From Flavobacterium sp. JAD_PAG50586_2 (GTDB lineage Bacteria; Bacteroidota; Bacteroidia; Flavobacteriales; Flavobacteriaceae), in NCBI GenBank assembly GCA_023213215.1, contig CP096136.1, forward strand, positions 1,302,001 through 1,366,000: 64,000 nt of DNA. The letters are read 5' to 3'. Positions 1 through 12,080 of the stretch are shown here, piece by piece. Every line of letters starts with the position of its first letter. The stretch's first letter is position 1. Position numbers and translations under genes: made by a program. A model generated the notes under the pieces. It searched no databases. It saw only the letters and a program-made list of their open reading frames with translations, and was not told where the DNA came from.

Positions 1-349
1 AATGCCTTTCGGCCACTTTATCTAGAGTGTCCTGATATTGCTCGTCGGAGATTTCGGTCAGGGCGCATTTTATGTTGGGTGCTGAAATGTGGCGTTGCCT
101 AAGTTCGTTAACGATACGGATCTTACCCCAGGATTTTATGCGGTGTTTACCACGGGCGAAGGCACGGGCGAAGCGTTCTTCGTTGAGGAAATCATTTTGG
201 ATGAGATGGACCACTACGTCATCGACTTCGGGTTTTGTCATTCCCAGTTGTTTTAGTTTATCGACGACCTCTAAATGACAACGTTCCTGGTAAGAACAAT
301 AGTATTCTAATTTGAGCCGGGCTTCACTGAGGGTTAGTTTTTCGTTCAT
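1..349 (-). CDS. recX: RecX-family regulatory protein (3' end outside window)
   Basis: RecX proteins bind RecA filaments in the cytoplasm and restrain recombination. A reverse-strand frame opens at the ATG at 349-347 with MNEKLTLSEARLKLEYYC and stays open to the window edge, about 116 codons. It shows the RecX three-helix repeat pattern, with NDFLNEERFARAFARGK at about residues 52-68, which matches the family's F-L-(D/N)-E-x-R-F-A signature. The C-terminal part is missing because the window begins inside the gene. The call rests on family motifs and the small basic helical character. Other small helical DNA-repair regulators are possible but less likely. Confidence 0.85.
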   Translation of the reverse strand, partial: MNEKLTLSEARLKLEYYCSYQERCHLEVVDKLKQLGMTKPEVDDVVVHLIQNDFLNEERFARAFARGKHRIKSWGKIRIVNELRQRHISAPNIKCALTEISDEQYQDTLDKVAERH

Positions 350-686
350 TATGGATGGCAGATGCTGACCAAACAAAGTTAGGGAATAACATGGATAGTT
401 GGATATGATTGTATTTTTTAGGATTAAACCGATGAAAAACAAGATGTTGAAACCCTGACAGATTTTAAAAACGTAACTAAGGCTAGTTGTTGTAACTTTT
501 ATTAATAATAAAGAAACATTAAAAACACAATTAGTTAATATTTATAAAGCAAAACCGTTGTGATTTAGTAATTTAGATGTAGTTTTGTAAGCCCATTTTT
601 CTACCTGTTACATCTTGGCCTTTTTTTTGCGCAAAAAATAGGCTGTATTACTATGAAAATTAATAAGATAACATAATTCATTTTAA
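350..686. other. Intergenic region between recX and the large T9SS gene
   Basis: There is no convincing gene in this 337-base AT-rich stretch between two divergent genes. It holds a good Bacteroidota promoter for the rightward gene (listed separately). At 623-638 there is a perfect 16-base palindrome, six T, GCGC, six A, in the predicted 5' leader, which could fold as a small hairpin. I see no promoter of similar quality for recX. Confidence 0.6.
558..587 (+). promoter_or_regulatory. Bacteroidota-type promoter for the T9SS surface protein
   Basis: TTG at 558-560, a 19-base spacer, then TAGTTTTG at 580-587, matching the Bacteroidota -33/-7 consensus TTG-N19-TAnnTTTG. Transcription would start roughly 90 bases before the ATG at 687, leaving a leader that carries the 623-638 palindrome. 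Confidence 0.6.
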
Positions 687-3600
687 ATGAAAATCAGAAT
701 ACTTTTTATTGCGTTGTTGTTTAGTGCTTTTTCGTGGGGGCAGGTAAATATTGCTGCGTTTGGCACCAACTATACTCAAGATTTCAATACGCTGACAACA
801 AGTGCACCCCCTATAACCTGGACTGATAATTCCACTTTGCCGGGTTGGTATGCAAGAACTGATGCTACCTCTCCTATCGGAACTAATTATGGCGCGAATA
901 ATGGATCGGTTAACACTGGAGGATTGTATTCTTTCGGAACTACAGCCGCTGCTGACAGGGCTTTAGGGATGGCTTCATCTAACACATTCACTGGTCCCAC
1001 ACCTGGAGTTAACAAAGGATATTACGGCTGGCGATTGAGGAACACTACCGGAGCTGCCATTACTTCTTTAACAATTACCTGGACCGGAGAACAATGGCGA
1101 GCGGATAACACGAACGCACAAACTTTAAGCTTATTTTATCAGATTGGAACAACGGTAACGAATCTAACTGGGGGAACCTGGACAAGTGCTTCTTCTGTAT
1201 TTACTACTCCCAATAATACTACAATACTGCAGATAGATGGTAACGTTGGAGGTAACAGATCTGTAGGAATCTCTACCACAATTTCTATAAGTCTCGCTGC
1301 AGGCGATGAAATCATGCTGCGTTGGGAAGATTTAAATGATGCTGGTAATGATCATGGTTTAGGTATTGATGATGTTACTGTTGTTGCAAATGGTTTATAC
1401 ACGGCAGTTGATAACGGTGACTGGAATACGCCAGCCACTTGGGATAAGAATGCGGTTCCTCCTGCCAGTGCCAATGTATTGATACCGTCTCCTTATACCG
1501 TTTATTTGAATGGTACTACCAGTACTACAACGCGTAATACCGGAACAACCACTACAGTGGATGTGGGCGGAACTTTATCTACTGCTAATGTGGGAGTTGC
1601 CAATACCAATTCTTATGTAAATAACGGTACAACAACCATTAACGGAACCTTCAGGCTTGAAGGAAACAGTACAGCATCAGGCAATAATTTTGTTTATGGC
1701 GCTACGACCGGAACTTTGAATTTTAGCAATACTGCTGCAAAAACAGTTGTTAATACAGACGTATTTTGGCCAGCTGGCGTTGGGTTTAGGCCTTATAATG
1801 TGAACGTCCTTAATGGAGGCATCAATATGAGCAGTGGTGGTACTGCCGCTCCGAGAACTGTGAACGGTACATTTTCAACAGCTAACAAAGGCGCAACAAC
1901 AGGAGTAACCACAGTGGCAGCTTCTGTCCTTACCCTCAACGGCACAATACGTATCGATGCAAATGGGCAGTTCGCTACAGCAGCTTCGGCTCCTATTTAT
2001 GGATCATCTTCTACTTTGATTTATAATTCCGGAGGAACTTTTTTACGCTTTCGTGAATGGGATGCTGCGGGTGCAGGAACGATTGGCACAACTCAAGGCT
2101 ATCCTAATAATGTGCAGATAAGCAATGGAACTACGCTGGATTTTAGTGGTGCTGGGATTTCCAGAGCATGCGCGGGTAATTTTACTATTGATGCTGGCTG
2201 TACTTATACTATGCCAGCTGCTACAACCGGTGATTTGATTGTTAGGGGGAACTTAATTAATAATGGGTCATTATTCCTTTCAAATATAGGTACAACAGGG
2301 GGCATTTAAAACTAGCAGGTAATTTTACCAATGGTGTTAATGGAGCATTTACAGGATACAGCCGAGGAGTGTATTTCTCAAAAGCAGGGACTCAGACCAT
2401 TCAGAATCTCTCCGTAACACCTTTGACATTCCCTTCTGTATTAACCACAGGAACAGGAACCACCGTTCAGTTATTAAGTGATTTGACCATTGCTGCTCCG
2501 ACAGGAACTACAGGAAGTGTTGCTCTTAATTTTGGCAATGTCGCCGATATTTTTGACATCAACGGAAGAACATTAACTATAGGATCAACTGTAGCTAATA
2601 CCATTGCAGGTACCGGAACTATTAAAGGAAGTACAACATCTAACCTGACTTTATTGGGAACGGGAAGCATTGGGACTTTAAGCTTTACTACAGGTTTTCA
2701 GAATTTAGGAACTTTCACGATGAACAGAACTGCTTCGGCGGTTGGTTGCGTTATGGGCTCACCTTTGACTATCAATACCAACTTGGTATTAACGAGTGGC
2801 CATGTTGATTTGGGAGCCACTACAATGACGTTGGCGAATGGTGTAAATCCTACAGGTTCGGCTAACAGTCACGTGATTGCGGATGTTTCCGCTGGGGGAA
2901 TTTTGAATAAAGTGGTTACTGCTACAGGAACAAATTATGTTTTCCCAGTTGGAAATGGTGGTGCCGAATATGCACCTGCGACCGTAAACTATACGGCAGG
3001 AACCTTTGCGACTGCCACTTTAGGAATGGCTGTCGAAAATCCACCTTTAGGTCATCCAAACTGGTCTACTGCGTCTTCTTACATAAGACGATATTGGTCA
3101 TTAACGTCATCAGGGATTACAGCTCCAACCTATAATTTTTCTGCTACCTATCCTGCTTCGGATGTAATTGGAACTATTACTGCGGATTTCAAATCCAACC
3201 AATGGGACGGTACTGACTGGACTAATGGAGGAACCGTAATTACCTCAGGAACTATTTCAAAAACAGGATGTACCCTTAATACGGGAACCAACCATATATC
3301 GGCAGCCATCCGCGACCAGGAAATTGAGGTTAAGAGTGGCGTGGCCGGAATTACGATTCCAAACGGAACTACCACTACTGCAGCCTTTGGTAATGCAGCT
3401 TATAATACTGTAAATATTGGCGGTAATTTAGCCCATACCTTTTCCATTTACAATCGGGGAAGCGTAGGATTGAATTTAACCAATACGCCAATAGTTGAAA
3501 TCCTACCCGGAAATCCAACGGGAACAGAAATAGATTTTGCAGTAACTATACAGCCATCAGTGGCTACAGTTGGTGCTGAGTCAAGCCTTACTTTTCAGAT

Positions 3601-6600
3601 AACGTTCACTCCAACTTTTGCGGGCTACAGATCGGCAACGGTAAGAATATACAATAACGACGCAGATGAAAACCCTTATACATTTATTATTGACGGGAAT
3701 GGGAATTGTGCAGTCGCGGCTACCAATACCATCACGCCTACTTCAGGACCTGTTGGAACAGAAGTGACTATTACGGCAACATCAGGAACATTAACAGGGG
3801 CTTCGGCATCTTTTAATGCTTTATCTGCTACGGTTACACCAATAGACGCTACTCATATGATTGCAACTGTTCCATCAGGAGCAGTTTCGGGAACTTTAAT
3901 AACTACCAGCGCGCAAGGTTGTCACGCATCGAATGTTTTTACGGTAATAGATAATGTTTCGACTTCATGTGAGGGAGGGACGACGGTTGGAGGATTATTC
4001 ATTAGTGAAGTTACTGACTCCAATGCGGGGCAACTTTCTTATGTTGAAATCTATAACGGCACGGGAAGTAATATTCCTAGTTTAGCCAATTATTCACTTA
4101 AGGTGGCTAATAATGGAGCGGCCTATTCCTTTACCCTGGCATTGAGTGGCTCTTTGGCAAATGGTGCTTCCCACGTGGTTGCTTTAGGAAATGACAGCTT
4201 TTGCGGAACTCCTGGAGCTAACGGTTCTTATGCCGCACAGACTAATGCATCGGGTTCCATAAATTTTGCAACTAACGCACATGACCATATCGGATTATTT
4301 AACTCTGCTGTCAGCGCTACAGTGCCTATTGACAGTTGGGGGACTTTTGGAAGCAATAATTGGGCACCGGCCTCAATAAGCACAGAGGGAGCGTCTTTCA
4401 GAAGAAAAAATACGGTAACAGTCCCAAACACTACTTATTCGAATTCTGATTGGAATATTGTAGATTTTCTCGGTACTGGAGCCGGTAGTTGTTCTAACAA
4501 TGATTATTCAAACATAGGTACGTTTAATTTCATGGCAGGACCTCCACCTACTGTAACTACGCTTACCTATACTGCAACCTGTAAAGCTACAACTTTGACT
4601 GTAACGGGAGTACAAGGGTTTGCCGGAGGTTTGGGATTACAATTTAAATGGTATGCTATTGCCAATGGTTCGAACATTTGGAACTTAATTGCGGACGGCG
4701 GAATTTACTCGGGTGCCAGTACCAACACGCTATCTATTTCTGATATCTCCACTATAGTGGATTACCAATTTTATTGTGAAGTTTGGGAAAACACGAATAC
4801 TTGTTATAAGGCGAGTAATGCTGTTAAGATAATACCTTCTTTAAGCACAACATGGACCGCTGGTGGCTGGAGCAATGGGATCCCTACAATAAATAAGGCT
4901 GCGATAATTAACAGCAATTACGACACTAATAATTCGGCTTCGTTTCCATTCCCAGTGAGTTTTGATGCCTGTAGCCTAACCGTTAACAGCCCGGCAGTAG
5001 TGACTATCAAAGCGAACGATTACATTAATATTAAAAATGACCTTACTGTAAGTGCGGGAGGAACACTGAATATTGAAAACAACGCTTCCTTAGTTATGGT
5101 AGAAGAAAATGGTATTGTAACCAATAGCGGAACGACTAATATTAAAAGAACCACAACGCCTTATGAGCGCTTTGATTATATTTACTGGTCATCACCGGTT
5201 GCAGCTGCCAATGCCAATATCGGTTCTACCTTTACAGGATGGAGAACTGATTATAGTTTTGAGTTTAATACGGCCAATTTCTATGATTCGAGAACCATCA
5301 ACAGTGCGGGAACGGTAACATCAGTTACTGCAGATAGTTTCGATGATGTAGCTCCATTTGCCTGGCAAAACTATAGTGGCAATATGACGAGTGGTAAAGG
5401 GTATGCTATTATGGCTCCTACTTCGGTTGCCTTTACTCCTTCGGCACCACCGGTTACTGTTACTTTCTCAGGAAGGGTCAACAACGGTATAATTCCATTA
5501 GCATTGGTTCAAACCGCCAATACAGATGCGGGTTTTGTAGGTGTCAATAACCCGAATGATGATTACAACTTTGTTGGAAATCCGTATCCATCGGCATTAT
5601 TTGCTGATAAATTTATTCAGGACAATGGTTTAAATATATCGGGAACATTATATTTCTGGACACATGTGCTTAATATTTCCAATAGCAATCCGGGACCAAG
5701 TGCTTATAATTTCATTTCAGACGATTATGCGTTATACAACATGACCGGAGGAACGCGAGCCAGTTTAACAACACCGGCAAGTGCTATTCCTTCAGGTTAC
5801 ATTGGATCGGGGCAGGGCTTTTTGTGGAAGCACAGAGCACTAATAATTTGTTATTTAACAATACGATGCGAAGCAAAACGTATGCAAATACTCAATTTTT
5901 CAAAACCTCAGTGGATGGAATTGAAGAGAAAGACAGATTATGGCTTAATCTTATGAATGCAGATGGAATGTTTGGCCAACAACTCATAGGGTATTTTGAC
6001 GAAACCACTTTAGGGTTTGACTGGGCTTATGATGGAAGGGTAAATCAATCCAATAATTATGTCAGCTTTTATTCTATAGCCGGTAATGAAAAATACAAAA
6101 TTCAGGCAAGACCTTCTTTTGACCCTTCGGATATTGTTCCGTTAGGGTATTTTAGCGCAGTTACTGGGGAATTTACTATCGGGATTGATAAGAAAGAAGG
6201 AATTTTCAATCTGGAAGAAACACCGATTTATGTGGAAGATAAGGAGATGAATATTATCCATAACCTAAAAGAATCCCCTTATACCTTCACCACAAACTAC
6301 GGAAGATTCGAAAACCGATTTGTGTTACGATATACCGATGCCGCTTTAGGCAATCCTGATTTTGAGACATTGGACAGCAGTGTATCTGTAGCCTCCAATC
6401 ATGGGGAGTTGCTTATTAAGTCGCATATCGAAAACATTGAGGATGTTATTGTTTATGACATTTTGGGCAGGCAATTATTTGAAAGCAAAAATATCGCTAA
6501 TAATAACTTCACGGCATCCAATATTTCTAACAGTAAGCAAACCCTGATTGTGAAAATCAAATTGGCCAATGGATTTACGGTTTCCCGAAAAATCATCTTA

Positions 6601-6603
6601 TAG
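687..6603 (+). CDS. Giant secreted surface protein with T9SS C-terminal domain (two frameshifts)
   Basis: Probable cell-surface or secreted adhesin-like protein of about 1970 residues once two shifts are repaired. It starts with a signal peptide (MKIRILFIALLFSAFSWGQ). Long Thr/Gly/Asn-rich beta repeats follow. A choice-of-anchor D-like Ig domain lies around residues 905-1008, an IPT/TIG-like domain near 1017-1088 (PTSGPVGTEVTITA) and a lamin-tail-like domain near 1100-1210 (GGLFISEVTDSNAGQLSYVE). The end, with VIVYDILGRQLFES, is a type IX secretion sorting domain. The frame breaks at a five-G run near 2299-2303 (four G restores it) and at a five-T run near 5819-5823 (six T restores GQGFFVEAQS). 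Either the gene is a pseudogene or, more likely, the sequence has homopolymer errors. No catalytic motif is visible. Confidence 0.8.
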
Positions 6604-6622
6604 AAACAAAAAACAAAGTATA

Positions 6623-6663
6623 AAAAAGAGCGGTCCCGTATAAGTAACGAGACCGCTTTTTTT
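6623..6663. terminator. Bidirectional intrinsic terminator
   Basis: Stem AGCGGTC (6629-6635) pairs with GACCGCT (6651-6657). It is flanked by an A run on the left and a T run on the right, so it can stop both the T9SS gene from the left and bioB from the right. Confidence 0.85.
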
Positions 6664-6677
6664 ATGATGGTAAATTT

Positions 6678-7763
6678 TTATTTCCCTTTGCCTGATGCTT
6701 CTAAATTTCTTTCGATGGTATGGCCTGGACGTGTCCATTTTGGTTTTTCACCTAAAGACTGGAACTGCGAATCTGCTGCTTCTACAGTTTTAGGCTGCAT
6801 TATCTTTATGAATGGTTTTTGCGCCACTAATCCAAGTGTTTCAAACATTTTCATGTCTTCGTTGACATCCGGGTTTGGCGTAGTTAATAATTTATCTCCT
6901 GCGAAAATTGAATTTGCTCCGGCAAAGAAACACATAGCCTGTCCTTCTCTCGACATTTCAGTCCTTCCGGCAGATAGACGCACCTGTGTTTCCGGCATAA
7001 CGATTCGGGTAGTGGCTACCATTCGGATCATTTCCCAAATTTCTACAGGTTTCTCATTTTCCAATGGAGTTCCTTCCACAGCTACTAATGCATTGATTGG
7101 TACGGATTCCGGTTGTGGATTTAAGGTTGAAAGGGCAACCAGCATTCCGGCTCTGTCTTCGATGCTTTCTCCCATTCCGATAATTCCACCACTACAAACG
7201 GTTACGTTAGTTTTGCGGACATTCTCGATGGTTTCCAAACGGTCTTCAAAACTCCTTGTAGAAATTACATCTTTATAATAATCTTCAGAGGTATCTAAAT
7301 TGTGGTTGTAGGCATATAGACCTGCTTCCGCTAATCTTTGTGCCTGGTTTTCGGTTATCATTCCTAATGTACAGCAGACTTCCATATCCAGTTTGTTGAT
7401 GGTACGCACCATTTCAAGTACCTGATCAAACTCCTCACCGTCTTTTACATTTCTCCAGGCTGCACCCATGCAAACCCTTGACGAGCCATTTGATTTTGCT
7501 CTTAAAGCCTGAGCCTTTACCTGGCTAACCGTCATTAAATCATTTCCCTGAATATCGGTATGGTAACGGGCTGCTTGTGGACAATAGCCACAATCTTCTG
7601 GGCAACCTCCGGTCTTGATGGATAATAAAGTGGATACCTGAACTACATTTGGATCGTGTTGTTCTCTATGGATTGTAGCTGCTTCGTAAAGCAAATCCAT
7701 CATAGGTTTATTGTATATTGCGATGATTTCTTCCTTGGTCCAATTGTGTTTAGTAATGCTCAT
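6678..7763 (-). CDS. bioB: Biotin synthase
   Basis: Radical-SAM enzyme that inserts sulfur into dethiobiotin, the last step of biotin synthesis. The cluster-binding motif CPEDCGYC has cysteines at residues 54, 58 and 61 of the chosen start. Further family blocks follow, such as GSSRVCMGAAWRN, YNHNLDTSEDYYKD and GGIIGMGES. Length (about 361 residues) is normal. I chose the ATG at 7763 (MSITKHNW) because a -7 box at 7785-7792 overlaps the upstream candidate starts, so transcription should begin near 7778. The gene stands alone here; other bio genes are not in the window. Function is very secure. Confidence 0.96.
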   Translation of the reverse strand: MSITKHNWTKEEIIAIYNKPMMDLLYEAATIHREQHDPNVVQVSTLLSIKTGGCPEDCGYCPQAARYHTDIQGNDLMTVSQVKAQALRAKSNGSSRVCMGAAWRNVKDGEEFDQVLEMVRTINKLDMEVCCTLGMITENQAQRLAEAGLYAYNHNLDTSEDYYKDVISTRSFEDRLETIENVRKTNVTVCSGGIIGMGESIEDRAGMLVALSTLNPQPESVPINALVAVEGTPLENEKPVEIWEMIRMVATTRIVMPETQVRLSAGRTEMSREGQAMCFFAGANSIFAGDKLLTTPNPDVNEDMKMFETLGLVAQKPFIKIMQPKTVEAADSQFQSLGEKPKWTRPGHTIERNLEASGKGK

Positions 7764-7784
7764 AAGTGCCATTTTAGATTGCAT

Positions 7785-7815
7785 CAAAAGTAACTAAATT
7801 GTATTTAAGTTACAA
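7785..7815 (-). promoter_or_regulatory. Promoter of bioB
   Basis: On the minus strand TTG (complement of 7813-7815), a 20-base spacer and TACTTTTG (complement of 7785-7792) match the Bacteroidota promoter. It fixes the translation start downstream of 7785. Confidence 0.6.
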
Positions 7816-7895
7816 TTTTGTGACCGATTATGAACAAATAAAAAAGCCCCAGTATTTTGGAGCTTTATATCTTGTCGTAATAACACTGAAATATC

Positions 7896-8333
7896 CTATT
7901 CAGGAGCCATTCTTCTTCTCCAATATTGTACCGAAACAAAAACAACAATTAGTGCGGAAGCAATTCCTTCAAATAATATTCCGATGCAGTATTGATTGGC
8001 GCTTGGTTTTCCACCAAATAGTAAATCCTGTGAAAGATTGTTAACATATTCGTCACCTCCTCTTATATGGATATAGGCAACCAAACCAATAATAGCAAGG
8101 AAAACCCCGAGAAAAGCTGTTGCTCCGGCGGAAAATAAGTTATAGGCATAATCTGTTTTTCCGTGTGTAACATTATAGTTAAGGGTTCTCGTAACTCCGT
8201 ACCAGACAAATAGCACATTCAGCATCCTTAACCATAGAATGTCTGATAAATTAAGTAAATCGATGAGTAAAAAGTAAGCAGATATTCCGGCAAATATTAT
8301 AATTGCATTGACGACTTCTTTTGGCAGTTTCAT
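7896..8333 (-). CDS. Four-helix membrane protein, unknown function
   Basis: A 145-residue integral membrane protein with about four hydrophobic segments: residues 8-28 (AIIIFAGISAYFLLIDLL), 33-50, 70-90 (AGATAFLGVFLAIIGLVAY) and 115-135 (GILFEGIASALIVVFVSV). It ends in a basic cytoplasmic tail, YWRRRMAPE. I do not recognise a named family and see no catalytic motif. It lies between bioB and ribF on the same strand, but with gaps of over 100 bases on both sides, so it is probably its own transcription unit. A short C-rich hairpin near 7840-7865 may end it. Real gene likely; role unknown. Confidence 0.75.
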   Translation of the reverse strand: MKLPKEVVNAIIIFAGISAYFLLIDLLNLSDILWLRMLNVLFVWYGVTRTLNYNVTHGKTDYAYNLFSAGATAFLGVFLAIIGLVAYIHIRGGDEYVNNLSQDLLFGGKPSANQYCIGILFEGIASALIVVFVSVQYWRRRMAPE

Positions 8334-8456
8334 AATGGTTTTTTTAGCTAGTTAAACACTTTTTCATAAAGTTAAGAAAAAAATATAATTGAACAAGAAA
8401 ACCTTTAACAGAAAAACACTAAAATAGTATAAAGATGTAACGATTGAATGCGAATT

Positions 8457-9386
8457 CTATAAATGGCTTATAAATTCCTGTGCCGCAGCCTTATCAATGC
8501 CTAATTGTTTTTTCAAAGCATCAATCGATTCAAACTTTTGTTCTGAACGCATCCTTTTGAGCAATGAAACCGTGATTTTCTGATCGTACAAATCCTGATT
8601 GAAATCAAAGAAATTAATTTCTATGGTTTGTGTGGTGCCATCGACAGTTGGGCGAGTACCGATGTTCATCATTCCGTAAATGAGTTTGCCATCGATGATG
8701 CTTTTGGCAATGTAAACTCCGTTTTGTGGAATAAGTTTGTAATTTTCGTCGATTTTGATGTTTGCCGTAGGATAACCGATTGTCCTTCCTAGCTGTTTCC
8801 CTTTTGAAACGATTCCGGTTAATGAATAATCATATCCTAGATAATCTGCAGCCAATTCTACATTACCTTCTAAGAGCGCATTCCTGATTTTGGTGGAACT
8901 GATAGAAACTTCATTAATTTGCTCGACTGAAATTTGCTCTACGTCAAAACCATAAATTTCTCCAAAAGTGATTAAGTCATCAATATTAGCCGTTCGGTTT
9001 CTTCCAAAACGGTGGTCGTGGCCAATGACAATCTTTTTGACTTTAAAGATTCCGACTAAAACTTCCTTTACGAATTCTTCCGCGGTCAAGCGTGAGAATT
9101 CTTTGTCAAAAGGATGAATGACCAAATTGTCGACACCTAAATTATCCAACAAACCGATTTTTTCATTCAGCGTGTTCAATTGCTTCATCTCGGTATCTTC
9201 CTGAAGGACCATTCTTGGATGTGGGAAAAAGGTAAGTACAAGGCTTTCGCAATTTGAGTTGGCTGCGTTGTTCGTAATTTGTTCGAGTATTTTCTGATGC
9301 CCAAGATGAACACCATCAAAAGTACCAATAGTAACAACGGTTTGTTTATCGGATGAAAACGATTTTATGGATTGGAATATCTTCAA
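8457..9386 (-). CDS. ribF: Bifunctional riboflavin kinase / FAD synthetase
   Basis: Converts riboflavin to FMN and FMN to FAD in the cytoplasm. The N-terminal nucleotidyltransferase half has VVTIGTFDGVHLGHQKIL and the later HDHRFGRNR block. The C-terminal flavokinase half has GRTIGYPTANI and YIAKSIIDGKLIYGMMNIGTRPT-type sequence. The longest frame would start at 9467, but a well-formed promoter lies at 9411-9439, inside that extension. I therefore place the start at the TTG at 9386-9384 (reads as MKIFQSIKSF), which gives about 309 residues, the usual length. Upstream and downstream genes are unrelated. Confidence 0.94.
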   Translation of the reverse strand: MKIFQSIKSFSSDKQTVVTIGTFDGVHLGHQKILEQITNNAANSNCESLVLTFFPHPRMVLQEDTEMKQLNTLNEKIGLLDNLGVDNLVIHPFDKEFSRLTAEEFVKEVLVGIFKVKKIVIGHDHRFGRNRTANIDDLITFGEIYGFDVEQISVEQINEVSISSTKIRNALLEGNVELAADYLGYDYSLTGIVSKGKQLGRTIGYPTANIKIDENYKLIPQNGVYIAKSIIDGKLIYGMMNIGTRPTVDGTTQTIEINFFDFNQDLYDQKITVSLLKRMRSEQKFESIDALKKQLGIDKAAAQEFISHL

Positions 9387-9701
9387 AAATGTAGGTAAAT
9401 ATATTATAGGCAAAAATATGTTATAGAAATTAAAAACAACACATTTCGGCCTCAAATTATAAACCAATAAACCAAAATATATTTAACCAGTTGCTTTTAT
9501 TGTTACCGCCAATCGGAAAGTTATCTAAAATTCTAACTCTTTAATTTATTAACTTAATAAATTAAACATCCTTTAAATAAAGGGAATTAAAGCTCATTAG
9601 TAAAGCTATTGAGTGAAGTCATTGTTATTTTTAAGTTATATAATTTGCAGTTTCTTCAAACATAACTATCTTTACCTACTATTTTTTAATCAACAAATGC
9701 C
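9387..9701. other. Divergent intergenic region, ribF / metalloprotease
   Basis: AT-rich stretch of about 315 bases with the ribF promoter at its left end. No gene. For the rightward metalloprotease I see only a partial -7-like TATAATTTG near 9640-9650, without a confident -33 partner. Confidence 0.4.
9411..9439 (-). promoter_or_regulatory. Promoter of ribF
   Basis: Minus strand: TTG (complement of 9437-9439), an 18-base spacer, TATTTTTG (complement of 9411-9418). It decides in favour of the TTG start at 9386 for ribF over the ATG at 9467. Confidence 0.6.
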
Positions 9702-12022
9702 ATGAAAAAAACATTACTTCTTATTGTGATCTTATTCTCAATAGGACAAACATTTGCTCAAAACGCACTATGGAGCACAAAAAAGCTTCAGATATCACTG
9801 ATCTGAAAAGAGAAAGAGAAGAAGGTGCTTGCGAGGGTGAAATGTATTTTAGCTTAAATTTAAATGCATTTCGACAAACACTTATTAACGCCCAGGACAA
9901 ATTCTCTAATACTCCGGGAGTTCAGATAACACTTCCTAATTTAAATGGAGAATTGGAAACCTTTTTGGTTTGGGAAAACTCCAATTTTGATCCTGAATTG
10001 CAACTTCGTTTTCCACAAATAAGAGCTTATGTAGGTAAAGGAATTGAAGATAAACATGCTACCGTAAACCTAAGTATTTCCCCAAAAGGAATCCAAACGA
10101 TGGTCTTTAGGGCAGACAATGGAACAGAATTTCTTGAGGCTTATGACAAACAGGCTACGGCTTATGTATTGTTTAATTCAAAAAACAGGATTAATGGGAA
10201 ATTACCCTTTAACTGTAGTACGGATGATGTAGCGTTAGCTGATGATGTTTCAGATAAATTCGAAAACACCACTTTAGCCGATAATGCCCGATACAAAACT
10301 TTTAGGTTAGCAATATCCTGTACAGCTGAATATGCAAACTTCTTTGGTGCTTCGAGCAGTGCTGAAGTAGCTTTAGTTTTGGCGGCAATGAATAATACCA
10401 TGACCCGTGTTAACGGTGTAATGGAAAGAGACTTAGCCGTTCACTTAAATATCATTCCTGAAAATGATCAGGTAATCTTTTACGATTCTAGTTCTGATCC
10501 TTATTCTTCGACTGTAATAATAGGTGGCGAGGAATTCGCTCCTGATACTTGGAATGATGAACTTGCCAGTACATTGCAATCAACCTTGGGAAATGCTGCC
10601 TTTGACATTGGCCATTTATTTGGTGCTTCAGGTGGTGGTGGAAATGCGGGTTGCATTGGATGTGTATGCAGTAATGATGTAGATGAATACAAAGGTAGTG
10701 CCTATACCTCACCAAGCAATGGTGTTCCTGCCGGAGATACTTTCGATATCGATTTTGTGGTGCATGAAATGGGACACCAATTAGGTGCCAGCCATACTTT
10801 TACTTATAATTTTGAAGGATCAGGAGTACAGACAGAACCTGGTAGCGGGACTACAATTATGGCTTATGCAGGTGTCGCTTTTAGCAATTCAGGAACAAGC
10901 TTTAACGTTCAAAATAATTCTGATGCTTTATTTAGCTACAAAAGCATCAATCAGATTCAGGTTAATCTGAATACCTCTTCTACGAATTGTGCTGTTACAA
11001 CCCCTTTAGGAGGTATTAATGCTACACCAACAGTAGCAAGTGGAGGAAATTTTACCATTCCAATAAGTACTCCATTCGTTCTAACGGGTAGTGGTTCAGA
11101 CGCTGATGCTACAGACTCGCTAACCTATATTTGGGAACAGAATGATGTAGGAACAGCGGCTACGACTCAGGCAAACAGCAGGGTTTTTGGCACCAAAACT
11201 GCAGGGCCGATTTTCCGAACCTTTACCCCAACCGCTGCTCCAATAAGATATTTTCCTCAATTGCTTAAGACATTATCAGGAACAATAGTAATTCCATCAA
11301 GTACCAATGCCAACTGGGAATCGTGTTCGAGTATAGCCAAGACTACCCGCTTTGTTATTACAGCTAGAGATAATCATCCAGGCATGGGTCAAACCAAAAC
11401 AGCTTCCTCAACCGTTAATGTGGTTGCTACTGCCGGGCCTTTTGCTGTAACATCACAAACGACTACCGGAATTTCATACACAGGTGGTTCAACGCAAACC
11501 ATTACGTGGAATGTTTTAGGCACAGACCTTTTAGCCGGTGCTTCAACCGTAGATATTTTACTTGCTACTAACGTAAATGGAAATAACACCACCTTTAGTA
11601 CAGTGCTGGCTACCGGAGTTCCAAATAATGGTTCTGCAACCGTGGTTATTCCTAATTTACCAACAACCTCTACAACCTGTAGATTCATGGTAAAAGCTTC
11701 CGCCAACATTTTCTTTGCTTTGAATAGTAGAAACTTTACCATTCAGGCCAATCTTGGGACAGAGGATTTTGGATTTAATGATTTTACTCTTTATCCTAAT
11801 CCAAACAAAGGAAGCTTTAACATTCAATTCGATTCTACTACCGGAAATGACATACAAGTTGACGTTTTCGATATGAGAGGTAGAAAAATATTTGGAAACC
11901 AATATTCCAATCAGGCTACATTTAACGAAAACATACAATTGAACGGTACACAATCAGGTGTATATTTGGTTTCCGTTTCGGATGGCAATAAAAAAGTAGT
12001 AAAACGCTTAATTATTGAATAG
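9702..12022 (+). CDS. Secreted reprolysin-like zinc metalloprotease with T9SS domain (one frameshift)
   Basis: Extracellular M12B/reprolysin-like endopeptidase exported by Sec and then type IX secretion. The signal peptide MKKTLLLIVILFSIGQTFAQ starts at the ATG at 9702. The frame breaks at a six-A run near 9779-9784; a seventh A joins it to the long frame beginning ASDITDLKRE. A propeptide-like region follows. The catalytic site VHEMGHQLGASH (HExxHxxGxxH) lies near residue 350, followed by a Met in GTTIMAYAG as the Met-turn. Ig-like repeats come next, and the end (YPNPNKGSFNIQF with VDVFDMRGRKIFG) is a type A sorting domain. It is followed by a terminator and by a second protease gene. The shift is probably a sequence error. 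Confidence 0.88.
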
Positions 12023-12043
12023 GCATTTGACTATTAAATAGTT

Positions 12044-12080
12044 AAAAGAGGTAAATCTTTAAAGATTTACCTCTTTTTTT
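12044..12080 (+). terminator. Intrinsic terminator after the reprolysin-like gene
   Basis: A long perfect stem, AAAGAGGTAAATCTTT against AAAGATTTACCTCTTT, followed by further T residues up to 12080. Confidence 0.85.

Noticed and set aside
687..6603. Homopolymer shifts considered as phase-variation switches in surface proteins
   Set aside because: The same kind of shift occurs in rsmA, rplY and other housekeeping genes and in a tRNA, and several tracts are only four or five bases long.
6664..7278. 204-codon open frame opposite bioB
   Set aside because: It is antisense to the well-conserved bioB reading frame and has no family resemblance.
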